Below, one piece after another: positions 56,079 through 63,565 of a DNA stretch of 64,000 bases. Position 1 is the first letter of the stretch. Each line of letters begins with the position of its first letter. The notes beneath the pieces were generated by a model, which was given only the letters and a program-made list of their open reading frames with translations, ran no database searches and was not told the origin of the DNA. Made by a program: the position numbers and the translations under genes. The DNA comes from Gracilibacillus suaedae (GTDB taxonomy: Bacteria > Bacillota > Bacilli > Bacillales > Amphibacillaceae): contig NZ_JAGFVL010000033.1 in NCBI RefSeq assembly GCF_017599345.1, positions 1-64,000 on the forward strand, written 5' to 3'.

Positions 56079-57560
56079 ATGGAAAACAGATCACAGTGGG
56101 GCACACGTCTGGGTTTCCTTCTTGCAGCAATTGGATCTGCAGTAGGTTTAGGTAATATTTGGCGGTTCCCTGCGACGGCATTTGAGAATGGTGGAGGTGC
56201 CTTTTTCGTTCCATACTTGTTTGCTTTATTAACGGCAGGTATTCCATTACTGATTATGGAATATACAATCGGACATAAATATCGTAGCTCATCGCCAAGA
56301 AGTTTTTCGAAAATAAGTAAAGGGATGGAATGGATCGGTTGGTGGCAAGTACTTATCTCATTTGTTATTTCTACTTACTACCCAATCATTATTGCATGGT
56401 CAATGATGTATGCATACTTCGCTTTAGGAACTAAGTGGGGGGATGATCCAACAGCGTTCTTCGTTGGAGACTTTTTAAATCTAGTTGATGCTGGAACATT
56501 TGGTTCGCTCGTTCCTACAGTTGTGATTCCTTTACTAATTGTCTGGATACTTGTGTTATTATTCTTAGGTCGCGGTGTGAAGAAAGGTATTGAGTTAGCA
56601 AACAGAATCTTTATTCCGACATTATTTATCGTTTTTATTATTATCGTTATTCGTGCTGTTACATTACCAGGAGCAATGGAAGGTTTAGATGCATTCTTCA
56701 AACCTGACTGGGGCAGTATAACAGATGGTTCGGTTTGGGTTGCAGCATATGGTCAAATCTTCTTTAGTTTATCGATCGCATTTGCCATCATGATTACGTA
56801 CTCATCTTATTTACCGAAGAAATCAGATATTACTAACAATGCATTTATTACAGGTTTTGCGAATTCATCTTTTGAATTATTAGCTGGTATTGGTGTATTT
56901 GCCGTATTAGGCTTCATGGCATTCCAATCAAATACGGAAGTTTCTGAAGTAGTTGCAGGTGGTGTCGGATTAGCTTTCATGGTTTTTCCAGAAATTATTA
57001 GTCAAATGCCTGCATCCGGATTCTTTGGGTTTTTATTCTTTGCATCCTTGTTCTTGGCAGGTTTATCATCGATGATTTCGATTTCGGAAACATATGTTGC
57101 AGGTTTACAAGAGAAATTCTCTATCTCTAGAGGTAAAGCAGTACTAGTTGGTGGGGGACTTTCTTTATTAATCTCTCTTTTCTATGCAACCCAAGGCGGT
57201 CTTAACCTACTAGATACTGTGGACTACTTTATTAACAACTATGGTGTGGCCTTAGCGGGGCTATTTGAAGTTGTTGCGATCGCATGGTTTGCACGTTCGC
57301 TCAAAGATTTGCAAAATCACGCAAATTCTGTATCTGACATTAAACTTGGTATATGGTGGAGACTTTGTTTAGGGTTAATTACGCCATTCATATTAGGCTA
57401 TATGATGCTGAAAAACTTAAGAACAGAAGTATCTCGTCCGTATGAAGATTATCCAATTGATTTCCTATTCAGTTTTGGATGGGTAGTAGCAATTGGAGCA
57501 ATGTTCGTTGGTGCGTTATTTACGATTAAAAAATGGCCAAGTAAAGATAACGAAGCATAA
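56079..57560 (+). CDS. NSS-family sodium-dependent amino acid transporter
   Basis: This 493-residue neurotransmitter:sodium symporter has about 11-12 membrane helices. The first shows RLGFLLAAIGSAVGLGNIWRFP, the substrate and Na+ site of the LeuT fold, and SLSIAFAIMITYSSYL is near TM6. Together with the 33-residue MetS subunit encoded next it resembles the MetPS methionine/alanine importer. ATG follows AAAGGGG. It lies between yunB and lytH, not present there in B. subtilis. Confidence 0.92.
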   Translation: MENRSQWGTRLGFLLAAIGSAVGLGNIWRFPATAFENGGGAFFVPYLFALLTAGIPLLIMEYTIGHKYRSSSPRSFSKISKGMEWIGWWQVLISFVISTYYPIIIAWSMMYAYFALGTKWGDDPTAFFVGDFLNLVDAGTFGSLVPTVVIPLLIVWILVLLFLGRGVKKGIELANRIFIPTLFIVFIIIVIRAVTLPGAMEGLDAFFKPDWGSITDGSVWVAAYGQIFFSLSIAFAIMITYSSYLPKKSDITNNAFITGFANSSFELLAGIGVFAVLGFMAFQSNTEVSEVVAGGVGLAFMVFPEIISQMPASGFFGFLFFASLFLAGLSSMISISETYVAGLQEKFSISRGKAVLVGGGLSLLISLFYATQGGLNLLDTVDYFINNYGVALAGLFEVVAIAWFARSLKDLQNHANSVSDIKLGIWWRLCLGLITPFILGYMMLKNLRTEVSRPYEDYPIDFLFSFGWVVAIGAMFVGALFTIKKWPSKDNEA

Positions 57561-57586
57561 ATTGAACGTTAAAGGAGGTTGCCTTT

Positions 57587-57688
57587 ATGTCTGGTAGCGC
57601 AATTACAATGGCAGTAATCGGTATGGTAATTATTTGGGGCGGCTTAATCGCTAGTGTATTCAAAGCAATCCGTGCATCAAAAAATTAA
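57587..57688 (+). CDS. metS: MetS-type small subunit of NSS transporter, 33 aa
   Basis: This 33-residue peptide (MSGSAITMAVIGMVIIWGGL, then IASVFKAIRASKN) has one membrane helix and a basic tail. It is the MetS small subunit that partners an NSS transporter such as the gene 26 nt upstream. The ATG follows AAAGGAGG. Short genes of this kind are often missed. Confidence 0.92.
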   Translation: MSGSAITMAVIGMVIIWGGLIASVFKAIRASKN

Positions 57689-57692
57689 CTAA

Positions 57693-57735
57693 AAATAATC
57701 CGTAAAGTGATGATCGCTTTACGGATTATTTCTTT
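57693..57735. terminator. Bidirectional intrinsic terminator
   Basis: AAATAATCCGTAAAG (57693-57707) pairs with CTTTACGGATTATTT (57717-57731) over 15 bp, then TCTTT. It ends the metP/metS transcript and overlaps the last codons of lytH on the other strand. Confidence 0.85.
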
Positions 57736-58681
57736 CCCATCGCTTTAAATGTGGATAGGGATCAAATGACCATTCTGTTTTTCCATTATCTTTGTACATA
57801 CCATAATGTAAATGTGGTGGGAATTTTCCAGAGGTTCCTGGAGGTCCATAACCAGATGAGCCGACAGAACCGATTGTTTGGCCTGCTTCTACGATATCAC
57901 CTATTTCTAATCCATCAGCAAAACCATTTAAATGTGCGTAATAATGGTATCTATTATATATATCACGAATACCGACACGCCAGCCGCCAAATTTATTCCA
58001 CCCTTTAAGTTCAACAACACCAAAAGTGGTTGCTCTTACTGGTGTTCCATAACTAGCAAATATATCAGTACCTTCATGGATTCTTCTTCCACCGAATCCT
58101 CTAGCGTCTCCCCATGTATTATGATAAGTATAGTTGTAACCTTTAGGTATCGGAAAAGCTGTTTCGTCCAGACTGATTTTATGATATGTTTTAAACAAGC
58201 GTGCATAGTTCATAATAGACAGAACCGTTAATTCACGATGATAATAATTCCACAGTGCCGTCCGAATATCTTGGTCGGCATGTCCATATTGTTGAATGTA
58301 ATGGGCAACTGAGTATAGAATATCATGGTCATTGGTGTGATCAGCTATTCCATCTCCATCTCCGTCTTTTCCGATACCACCAAAGATTTCGAGTACACTT
58401 TCATCTGTAGGTTCACTAGCTGGTGAAAAACCGTACCATTTTTGTTCAGGGACCTTTATCTTGATTAAAGAATTGTCCTCTGCATCTGATTGATCGTCAC
58501 GAATGTTGGATTCATAACGGTTGATTGCTGCTAAATAATACCAAGGTATTAAGGTGACAGCTTCCATTTGTTTATATAAACTGATTTTTTCTTGATCGAT
58601 ATCCACATTTTCTTCTGCATGTGCTATAGTAGTAAGAAGAAAAAAACTTGTGAATGATAATAATAAGTAACGCTGAATCAA
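57719..58681 (-). CDS. lytH: M23 peptidase LytH (YunA)
   Basis: This 320-residue secreted M23 metallopeptidase matches LytH, the sporulation L-Ala-D-Glu endopeptidase that trims spore cortex stem peptides. A signal peptide ends after AHA (residue 22). The N-terminal domain has PWYYLAAINRYESNI. The peptidase domain (about 190-305) has zinc ligands in HEGTDIFA, YYAHLNGF and FPPHLHYGMY (HxxxD and HxH). The start is TTG 58681 after AGGAGGC. The last codons lie in the terminator. Confidence 0.9.
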   Translation of the reverse strand: MIQRYLLLSFTSFFLLTTIAHAEENVDIDQEKISLYKQMEAVTLIPWYYLAAINRYESNIRDDQSDAEDNSLIKIKVPEQKWYGFSPASEPTDESVLEIFGGIGKDGDGDGIADHTNDHDILYSVAHYIQQYGHADQDIRTALWNYYHRELTVLSIMNYARLFKTYHKISLDETAFPIPKGYNYTYHNTWGDARGFGGRRIHEGTDIFASYGTPVRATTFGVVELKGWNKFGGWRVGIRDIYNRYHYYAHLNGFADGLEIGDIVEAGQTIGSVGSSGYGPPGTSGKFPPHLHYGMYKDNGKTEWSFDPYPHLKRWERNNP

Positions 58682-58773
58682 AGGATATAGCCTCCTTAGT
58701 TAATTTTTCAAGTGGATACCGTTAGTTTAGGTTATAAACTTTGATTTCATGCTAGTAACTTTTGTTAAATTTG

Positions 58774-58863
58774 TCACGGTGCCAAATGTCTGTAAGTTCC
58801 CGACTTCCATTTTTGTGGAACAGACTCTAACACCCTGATAAGTTTCGCTATTGATCAGAGGGG
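58774..58863 (+). repeat. Structured dispersed repeat A, copy 3
   Basis: It begins TCACGGTGCCAAATGTCTGT, then ACAGACTCTAACACCCTGAT and ends ATTGATCAGAGGGG. The outer arms still pair (GTCTGT/ACAGAC, GGTG/CACC), as in copy 1 at 24778. It fills the lytH-yutD gap, the place where lipA-yutC lies in B. subtilis. Confidence 0.6.
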
Positions 58864-58914
58864 ATACTCTGACCTTAGTCTCACTTTATAATTACAAAAA
58901 AGGTGTGAAATATA

Positions 58915-59190
58915 TTGGTTGAAGTACAAGGTCATCGTTACGAGATAATCAAGGACTATCGTAATGGTTTTGAGGAAAAAGCGTTTAAAGAAAGATATAC
59001 AGATATTTTAAGTAAATATGATTTTATTGTAGGGGATTGGGGTTATGAACAACTTCGTCTCAAAGGGTTTTATGATGATCAAAATCCCAAAGCATCTTTT
59101 GATACTAAAATAAGCACCTGTGAGGACTATTTATACGAATATTGCAATTTTGGTTGCCGGTTTTTTATAGTTAAACAAATTGAAAACTAA
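58915..59190 (+). CDS. yutD: YutD family protein
   Basis: This 91-residue protein belongs to the YutD (DUF1027) family: YEIIKDYRNGFEEKAFKERYTDILSKYDFIVGDWGYEQLRLKGFY, then the Cys segment CEDYLYEYCNFGCRFFIVK. The function is unknown, with a conserved, possibly cell-envelope-linked location in Firmicutes. TTG start follows AAAGGTG. A shared terminator separates it from the DUF3055-like gene. Confidence 0.88.
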   Translation: MVEVQGHRYEIIKDYRNGFEEKAFKERYTDILSKYDFIVGDWGYEQLRLKGFYDDQNPKASFDTKISTCEDYLYEYCNFGCRFFIVKQIEN

Positions 59191-59212
59191 CACAGAGCTA
59201 TGTGTTAGTTTT
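59183..59212. terminator. Bidirectional terminator
   Basis: AAAACTAACACA and TGTGTTAGTTTT form a perfect 12-bp stem with a 6-nt loop. It overlaps the ends of both converging genes. Confidence 0.88.
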
Positions 59213-59486
59213 CGTTTAATAATGGTTGGATGAATAATCGGAAATCCTCTGCTTCCAGTTCATTGAATTGAAAGGCGTGTTCCACAAAATTGCTTTTTTT
59301 AATCTTCTCTCGATTAATACGTGAGTATTTATTCGTATTAAGATCGATAACTAGACAATCATCACCGAATGCTGGAGAAGATATTACTGCCAGATCAAAT
59401 CTTTCCATATCACCTTTAAAACTAACCAACCTTGTCGTACTTTGTTCTGTTTCATTTTTGATAAAATCTAACTTTCCATCCCTCAT
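59205..59486 (-). CDS. DUF3055-like protein
   Basis: This 93-residue protein has TEQSTTRLVSFKGDMERFDLAVISSPAFGDDCLVIDLNTNKYSRI and a helical acidic end (QFNELEAEDFRLFIQPLL). It resembles the small DUF3055 family of bacilli, whose role is not known. ATG follows GGGAGTG 5 nt upstream, inside the end of a possible upstream small gene. It converges on yutD. Confidence 0.7.
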   Translation of the reverse strand: MRDGKLDFIKNETEQSTTRLVSFKGDMERFDLAVISSPAFGDDCLVIDLNTNKYSRINREKIKKSNFVEHAFQFNELEAEDFRLFIQPLLNEN

Positions 59487-59490
59487 CGAA

Positions 59491-59607
59491 TCACTCCCTA
59501 TTCCAGATTATAGTCATTTCTTCCTTTACTGTAAAATATTCAAAGAACAGCATACCAATGGAATTATTTAGCAAACCACTCCCATATACTGCGAAGTAAC
59601 TGGACAT
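59491..59607 (-). CDS. Possible small hydrophobic protein, 38 aa
   Basis: A 38-codon frame from ATG 59607 (site GGAAGAGAG, about 7 nt upstream) ends at the ribosome site of the DUF3055-like gene, so the two could be co-translated. The product (SSYFAVYGSGLLNNSIGMLF, then FEYFTVKEEMTIIWNRE) is hydrophobic and may be a small membrane peptide. The longer frame to 59742 runs into repeat B and is not credible. It is not recognised and moderately likely real. Confidence 0.4.
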   Translation of the reverse strand: MSSYFAVYGSGLLNNSIGMLFFEYFTVKEEMTIIWNRE

Positions 59608-59652
59608 GGAGTTACTCTCTTCCGATCTGTTATTTTGAGAAGTTTTGTCATT

Positions 59653-59770
59653 CGCTCCGGCAGAATACTGCGCTTTCCGTGGGCGGTTTTTAGCTAACTT
59701 TGCAAAGAAAACCACTTTGCAAAGTGGATCTTCAGCTCTCACTGTCCCACAGGAGTCTCCGTATTCTGCC
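59653..59770 (+). repeat. Dispersed repeat B, copy 2
   Basis: Perfect outer arms GGCAGAATAC (59659-59668) and GTATTCTGCC (59761-59770) and inner GTGGG/CCCAC enclose a central hairpin ACTTTGCAAAG/CTTTGCAAAGT (59697-59707 with 59715-59725, loop AAAACCA). The same framework occurs at 51022 with a different hairpin and inverted at 59940. Confidence 0.75.
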
Positions 59771-60320
59771 TACGTTCTCTGATTATAGAAAGAAATGAAC
59801 TCATGGGACTAAATTTTTCTGTTTTGTTACAGTGTTAATCGGATGTAAATGCCCTTTAACATTGTCGCCCCCTTTGCTACATATGGTGGAGAAATCGATT
59901 GATTGATTTCGGATTTGTGTTGTGGAGCATATCTTAACGAAGGCCGCCCACTTTCACTCCTGTGGGAATTGTTTGACCTGAAGATCCACTTTTTCGAGCG
60001 GTTTTGGCTCGAAAAAGTAAACCCCACGAAAAGGGAAGTGAGCAGCCGGAGTGGCGGTAATGATCACGATATATGTCAAAATTACCTCATAGGTGACTGT
60101 GCAAAACAGTATTTTCATTACTTCGCAGTTGTATCTATTATTACTTTTGAGTTTGAGTATTTTTACTGTAGTGTATGAACTTTATGGAAAGTTGAATCAT
60201 TTTTTTTGAATTTCCTTCACCTTAATGCAACCAAATCAATCGGAAATTACCACTAACGACATCTTGTATAATATGGTATTATATAGGTAGACGTTGTTTT
60301 GAAGTGTAGGGGGTTTAACG
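59771..60320. other. Repeat-rich intergenic region
   Basis: No gene is visible. It contains an inverted copy of repeat B (59940-60082) and AT-rich DNA. Several open frames across it lack ribosome sites and follow the repeat. The ribosome site of the DUF86 gene (GGGGG, about 7 nt before GTG) lies at its end. Confidence 0.55.
59940..60082 (-). repeat. Dispersed repeat B, copy 3 (inverted)
   Basis: Read leftward it has the same words as copies 1 and 2: CCCACGAAAAGGG-like end, ACTTTTTCGAGC/GCTCGAAAAAGT central hairpin (59988-59999 with 60007-60018, 7-nt loop CAAAACC), GTGGATCTTCAGG, CCCACAGGAGTG. The central hairpin is again perfect and again unlike the other copies. Confidence 0.65.
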
Positions 60321-60761
60321 GTGTATTTTGTAGATATGAGAAAAATGAATGAAACATTAGATTATTTTGACCATACGTTAATGTTAGTGAAAGCTAATAA
60401 ATTTGATTCAGCTATTGAACATTTGGCGTTGGAGCGAATAACACATCTATTAATAGAATGTATCTTAGACGTCGGAAATATGATGATTGACGGATTTATT
60501 ATGCGTGACCCAGGAAGTTATCTGGATATCATTCATATATTAGTCGATGAAGATGTTATTCCTGAAAAAGAAAACAGCGGGTATGAAGCAATTATTGGAT
60601 TACGAAAAACACTTGTTCAGGACTATAAACAAATCGAACACGAACAATTGCAAGCTATATTAAATAAAAATATAGACATGCTTAAGAAATTTAGTACACA
60701 CATCCGTACTTACTTGGCAACGGAAATGGGGGTAGCAAATACATTTACAAATGATCAGTAA
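60321..60761 (+). CDS. DUF86/HepT-like protein (YutE)
   Basis: This 146-residue all-helical protein belongs to the DUF86 (HepT-like) family; B. subtilis YutE is the relative next to yutD. HepT toxins need R-x4-6-H near the end of the fold; here the place reads R95-K-T-L-V-Q100, with Gln instead of His, so RNase activity is doubtful. No MNT-type antitoxin gene is beside it, which also argues for a housekeeping role. GTG follows GTAGGGGG. Confidence 0.82.
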   Translation: MYFVDMRKMNETLDYFDHTLMLVKANKFDSAIEHLALERITHLLIECILDVGNMMIDGFIMRDPGSYLDIIHILVDEDVIPEKENSGYEAIIGLRKTLVQDYKQIEHEQLQAILNKNIDMLKKFSTHIRTYLATEMGVANTFTNDQ

Positions 60762-60781
60762 GTTAGAAAGGGGAGGTAACG

Positions 60782-61408
60782 GTGACAAAACGATCTATCA
60801 AGGAGAGGGTTGTCGAGTTATTGAAGAGAGAGCAAGCAATGACGGTCCCCCAATTATTAAGCCATTTTTCTATCTCTGATATAGCTCTTAGGAGACACCT
60901 GAAAACGTTGGAACGAGAAGGTACAGTAGAAGCAAAAACGGTTAAGCAGGAAATTGGTCGTCCGTTTTTACAATATCGTTTAACGGAAAAGGCGCAGAAG
61001 AACTTCCCACAACACTATGAACAATTATCCATAAGTATGTTAAATAAATTGGAAAACCAATTTGGTAAAGATTTTGTGGAAGCATTAATCTCTGATTGGA
61101 CAGCAGACCGGATGGAATCCTATCAACAACAATTGTTGCCATACCAAAAACTGTCAGACAAAATGGAACAACTGCTAACCATTCAAAAACAGGAAGGATA
61201 TATGTCTTCACTAAAACAAATCGATTCTCAAAGATTTCAATTGGATCAGTATCATTGTCCGATTTATTCGATTGCATGTAACTATAAAGCAGCATGTCTA
61301 ACAGAAGAGTCATTTTTTCGAGAGTTATTACCAAATGCAACAGTCAAAATGAATAATTGTATTGCAATGGGAGAACAGTGTTGTAGTTTTCTAATAGAGG
61401 AGAAATAA
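60782..61408 (+). CDS. SufR-like Fe-S-binding transcription regulator
   Basis: This 208-residue protein has an N-terminal winged helix (about 5-75: RVVELLKREQAMTVPQLLSHF, RRHLKTLEREGTVE, IGRPFLQYRLTEKA). A C-terminal Cys cluster follows with C159, C166, C172 and C193, C200, C201 in HCPIYSIACNYKAACL and NNCIAMGEQCCSFLI. The layout matches SufR-type regulators that carry an Fe-S cluster and control its biogenesis or related genes. The moaA enzyme immediately downstream contains two [4Fe-4S] clusters. GTG follows GGGGAGG. Its targets are unknown. Confidence 0.78.
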   Translation: MTKRSIKERVVELLKREQAMTVPQLLSHFSISDIALRRHLKTLEREGTVEAKTVKQEIGRPFLQYRLTEKAQKNFPQHYEQLSISMLNKLENQFGKDFVEALISDWTADRMESYQQQLLPYQKLSDKMEQLLTIQKQEGYMSSLKQIDSQRFQLDQYHCPIYSIACNYKAACLTEESFFRELLPNATVKMNNCIAMGEQCCSFLIEEK

Positions 61409-61507
61409 GCTTTTTCTTTTAAATATGGTTGTGATGTTCCTCACAAGGATTTCTAATTCATTATGTTTTACTATAGATAAAATACTTTAGAAACGGGGCG
61501 ATTTATC

Positions 61508-62524
61508 ATGCAACAGTCAGTCATAACAGATAAATTTGGTCGAGCGCTACAAGATTTGCGAATTTCTGTGACAGATCGTTGCAATTTTCGTTGTCGCTAT
61601 TGTATGCCTCGAGAAATATTCGGAAAGGATTTTGCATTTTTACCTAAAGAACATTTGTTAAGTTTTGAAGAAATCGAGCGATTAACTAAAGTATTTTTAA
61701 AATTAGGTGTTCGTAAAATCCGCTTAACTGGTGGAGAACCACTTTTAAGACGTGATATTACTACTTTAATTGAGCGATTATCTAATTTGGATGGCTTGCA
61801 AGATATTGGTCTGACAACGAATGCAGTATTGCTTGGAAAGATGGCAGCGGATCTCAAAAATGCCGGTTTAAAACGAGTTAATGTTAGCTTAGATGCGATT
61901 GATGATGACACATTTATGCAAATCAATGACAGTAAAGTACGGTCACAGCCTGTGATCGATAGTATAATCAAGGCAAAAGAAATAGGGTTAGGTGTAAAAG
62001 TGAATATGGTAGTAAAAAAAGGGATGAATGATCATCAAGTGATACCGATGGCTAAGTTTTTTAAAGAGCTTGGTGTAACGTTACGGTTTATTGAATTTAT
62101 GGACGTTGGGCAGTCAAACGGCTGGGATTTCCAACATGTTGTCACGAAAAAAGAAATGTATGATCGAATTTCAAACCAGTTTGAATTAGAACCAGTTGAT
62201 CCTGCTTATTTTGGTGAGGTAGCAAAGCGTTACCGTTATAAAGGAACAAATACAGAAGTAGGATTTATCACATCCGTATCGGAATCATTCTGTTCTTCTT
62301 GTACAAGAGCAAGAATTGCAGCAGACGGACACTTTTTCACATGTTTATTTGCGGGTGAGGGCTTGAATTTGAAAGATATTTTACGAGGTGGAGCAACGGA
62401 TGAAGAACTAAGAGATACGATTGTTTCTGGTTGGAAATATCGTGATGATCGTTATTCAGATCAACGTACAGAAGAATCTGCCAGAAACCGAAAGAAAATT
62501 GAAATGTCTTATATTGGTGGTTAA
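61508..62524 (+). CDS. moaA: GTP 3',8-cyclase MoaA
   Basis: This 338-residue radical-SAM enzyme makes the first molybdenum cofactor intermediate from GTP. The N-terminal cluster ligands are C25, C29 and C32 in [12 protein letters not shown], the SAM site includes LTGGEPLLR, and the C-terminal second cluster is in [20 protein letters not shown]. The C-terminal GG tail is intact (SYIGG). ATG follows AAACGGGG weakly. It begins moaA-moeB-moeA; moaC, moaD and moaE are not in view. Confidence 0.95.
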   Translation: MQQSVITDKFGRALQDLRISVTDRCNFRCRYCMPREIFGKDFAFLPKEHLLSFEEIERLTKVFLKLGVRKIRLTGGEPLLRRDITTLIERLSNLDGLQDIGLTTNAVLLGKMAADLKNAGLKRVNVSLDAIDDDTFMQINDSKVRSQPVIDSIIKAKEIGLGVKVNMVVKKGMNDHQVIPMAKFFKELGVTLRFIEFMDVGQSNGWDFQHVVTKKEMYDRISNQFELEPVDPAYFGEVAKRYRYKGTNTEVGFITSVSESFCSSCTRARIAADGHFFTCLFAGEGLNLKDILRGGATDEELRDTIVSGWKYRDDRYSDQRTEESARNRKKIEMSYIGG

Positions 62525-62540
62525 AGAGAGGGTGATAGGG

Positions 62541-63554
62541 ATGTCAGACATGAACAGATATCATCGGCAAACGCTTTTTCAAGGAATTGGTCAGGAAGGA
62601 CAAGCACAATTGCTGACGAAACATGTCCTTATCGTTGGTTGTGGTGCTCTCGGCACCTCATCAGCTGAAATGCTGACGCGGGCAGGTGTAGGCAACATCA
62701 CTATCATTGATCGCGATTACGTTGAATGGACCAACCTTCAGCGACAACACTTATTTACCGAAGAGGATGTGCATCAACAAACACCAAAAGCAATCGCTGC
62801 CGCCACAAAACTAAATAAAATCAATAGTGAGATCGACGTTGATCCTGTTGTAATGGATGCTACGGCAGAGAACCTCGCTAGCTATGTGCAACAGGCAGAC
62901 ATTGTGATCGATGCAACGGATAATTTCGATACACGTTTTCTAATCAATGACCTTGCACATAAATATAGAAAACCATGGATTTTTGGCGCATGTGTGGGCA
63001 GTTCAGGTATGACATTTACGATCATTCCAGGGCAAACACCTTGTCTGGATTGTTTATTAAAAGTCACTCCAATGTTTGGTGCAACCTGTGATGGAGTCGG
63101 AGTGATAGGACCGGCAGTACAAATGGTTGTAACACATCAGACAACAGAGGCGTTAAAGCTGTTAATCGATGCAAATCACAAAATAAATAGTAAATTGATT
63201 ATTTTTGATTTGTGGAATAATCATTATCAAACGATTGACGTCAGTCGGGCGAAGCGCACAAGTTGCGCCAGTTGTGGTCAGGCACCGACTTATCCTCGTT
63301 TATCTTATCATGGTAGAACAAAGACCGAGGTTTTATGTGGTAGAGATACGGTACAAATTCGTGGTAAACAATATCCACTCGAGATGCTCGAGTCAAAGCT
63401 CGCCCGTTATGGTGAAGTCCAAGCAAATCCTTTTTTAGTTTCTGTCAATATTGATGAAAAAAGGTTAGTATTTTTCCAAGATGGTCGTACCTTTGTCCAT
63501 GGTACTAATTCGATACAGGACGCTAAAAAGCTATATTATCAGATTATAGGTTAG
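62541..63554 (+). CDS. moeB: MoeB/ThiF adenylyltransferase
   Basis: This 337-residue E1-like enzyme adenylates the C-terminal Gly of MoaD (or ThiS). The nucleotide loop is GCGALG (33-38), Mg/ATP residues are in DRDYVEWTNLQRQHLFTE, catalytic Cys in GATCDGVGV near 182, and zinc Cys pairs are CLDC and CASC. The last 70 residues form an extra domain, as in B. subtilis MoeB. The frame is open from 62421, but ATG 62541 follows GAGAGGGTGATAGGG and starts the homologous sequence. Confidence 0.88.
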   Translation: MSDMNRYHRQTLFQGIGQEGQAQLLTKHVLIVGCGALGTSSAEMLTRAGVGNITIIDRDYVEWTNLQRQHLFTEEDVHQQTPKAIAAATKLNKINSEIDVDPVVMDATAENLASYVQQADIVIDATDNFDTRFLINDLAHKYRKPWIFGACVGSSGMTFTIIPGQTPCLDCLLKVTPMFGATCDGVGVIGPAVQMVVTHQTTEALKLLIDANHKINSKLIIFDLWNNHYQTIDVSRAKRTSCASCGQAPTYPRLSYHGRTKTEVLCGRDTVQIRGKQYPLEMLESKLARYGEVQANPFLVSVNIDEKRLVFFQDGRTFVHGTNSIQDAKKLYYQIIG

Positions 63555-63565
63555 GAGCATGACTT

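Noticed and set aside
59491-59742. 83-residue minus-strand frame over repeat B
   Set aside because: Its first 45 residues are translated repeat; only the last 38 codons have a possible ribosome site and are listed separately.
59827-60178. Frames on both strands across the inverted repeat
   Set aside because: They follow the repeat arms, have no ribosome sites and odd composition.
60321-60761. HepT/MNT toxin-antitoxin system
   Set aside because: The catalytic His is replaced by Gln and no nucleotidyltransferase antitoxin gene is adjacent.
60942-61340. 132-residue minus-strand frame opposite the SufR-like gene
   Set aside because: It is antisense to a gene with a clear winged helix and Cys cluster.
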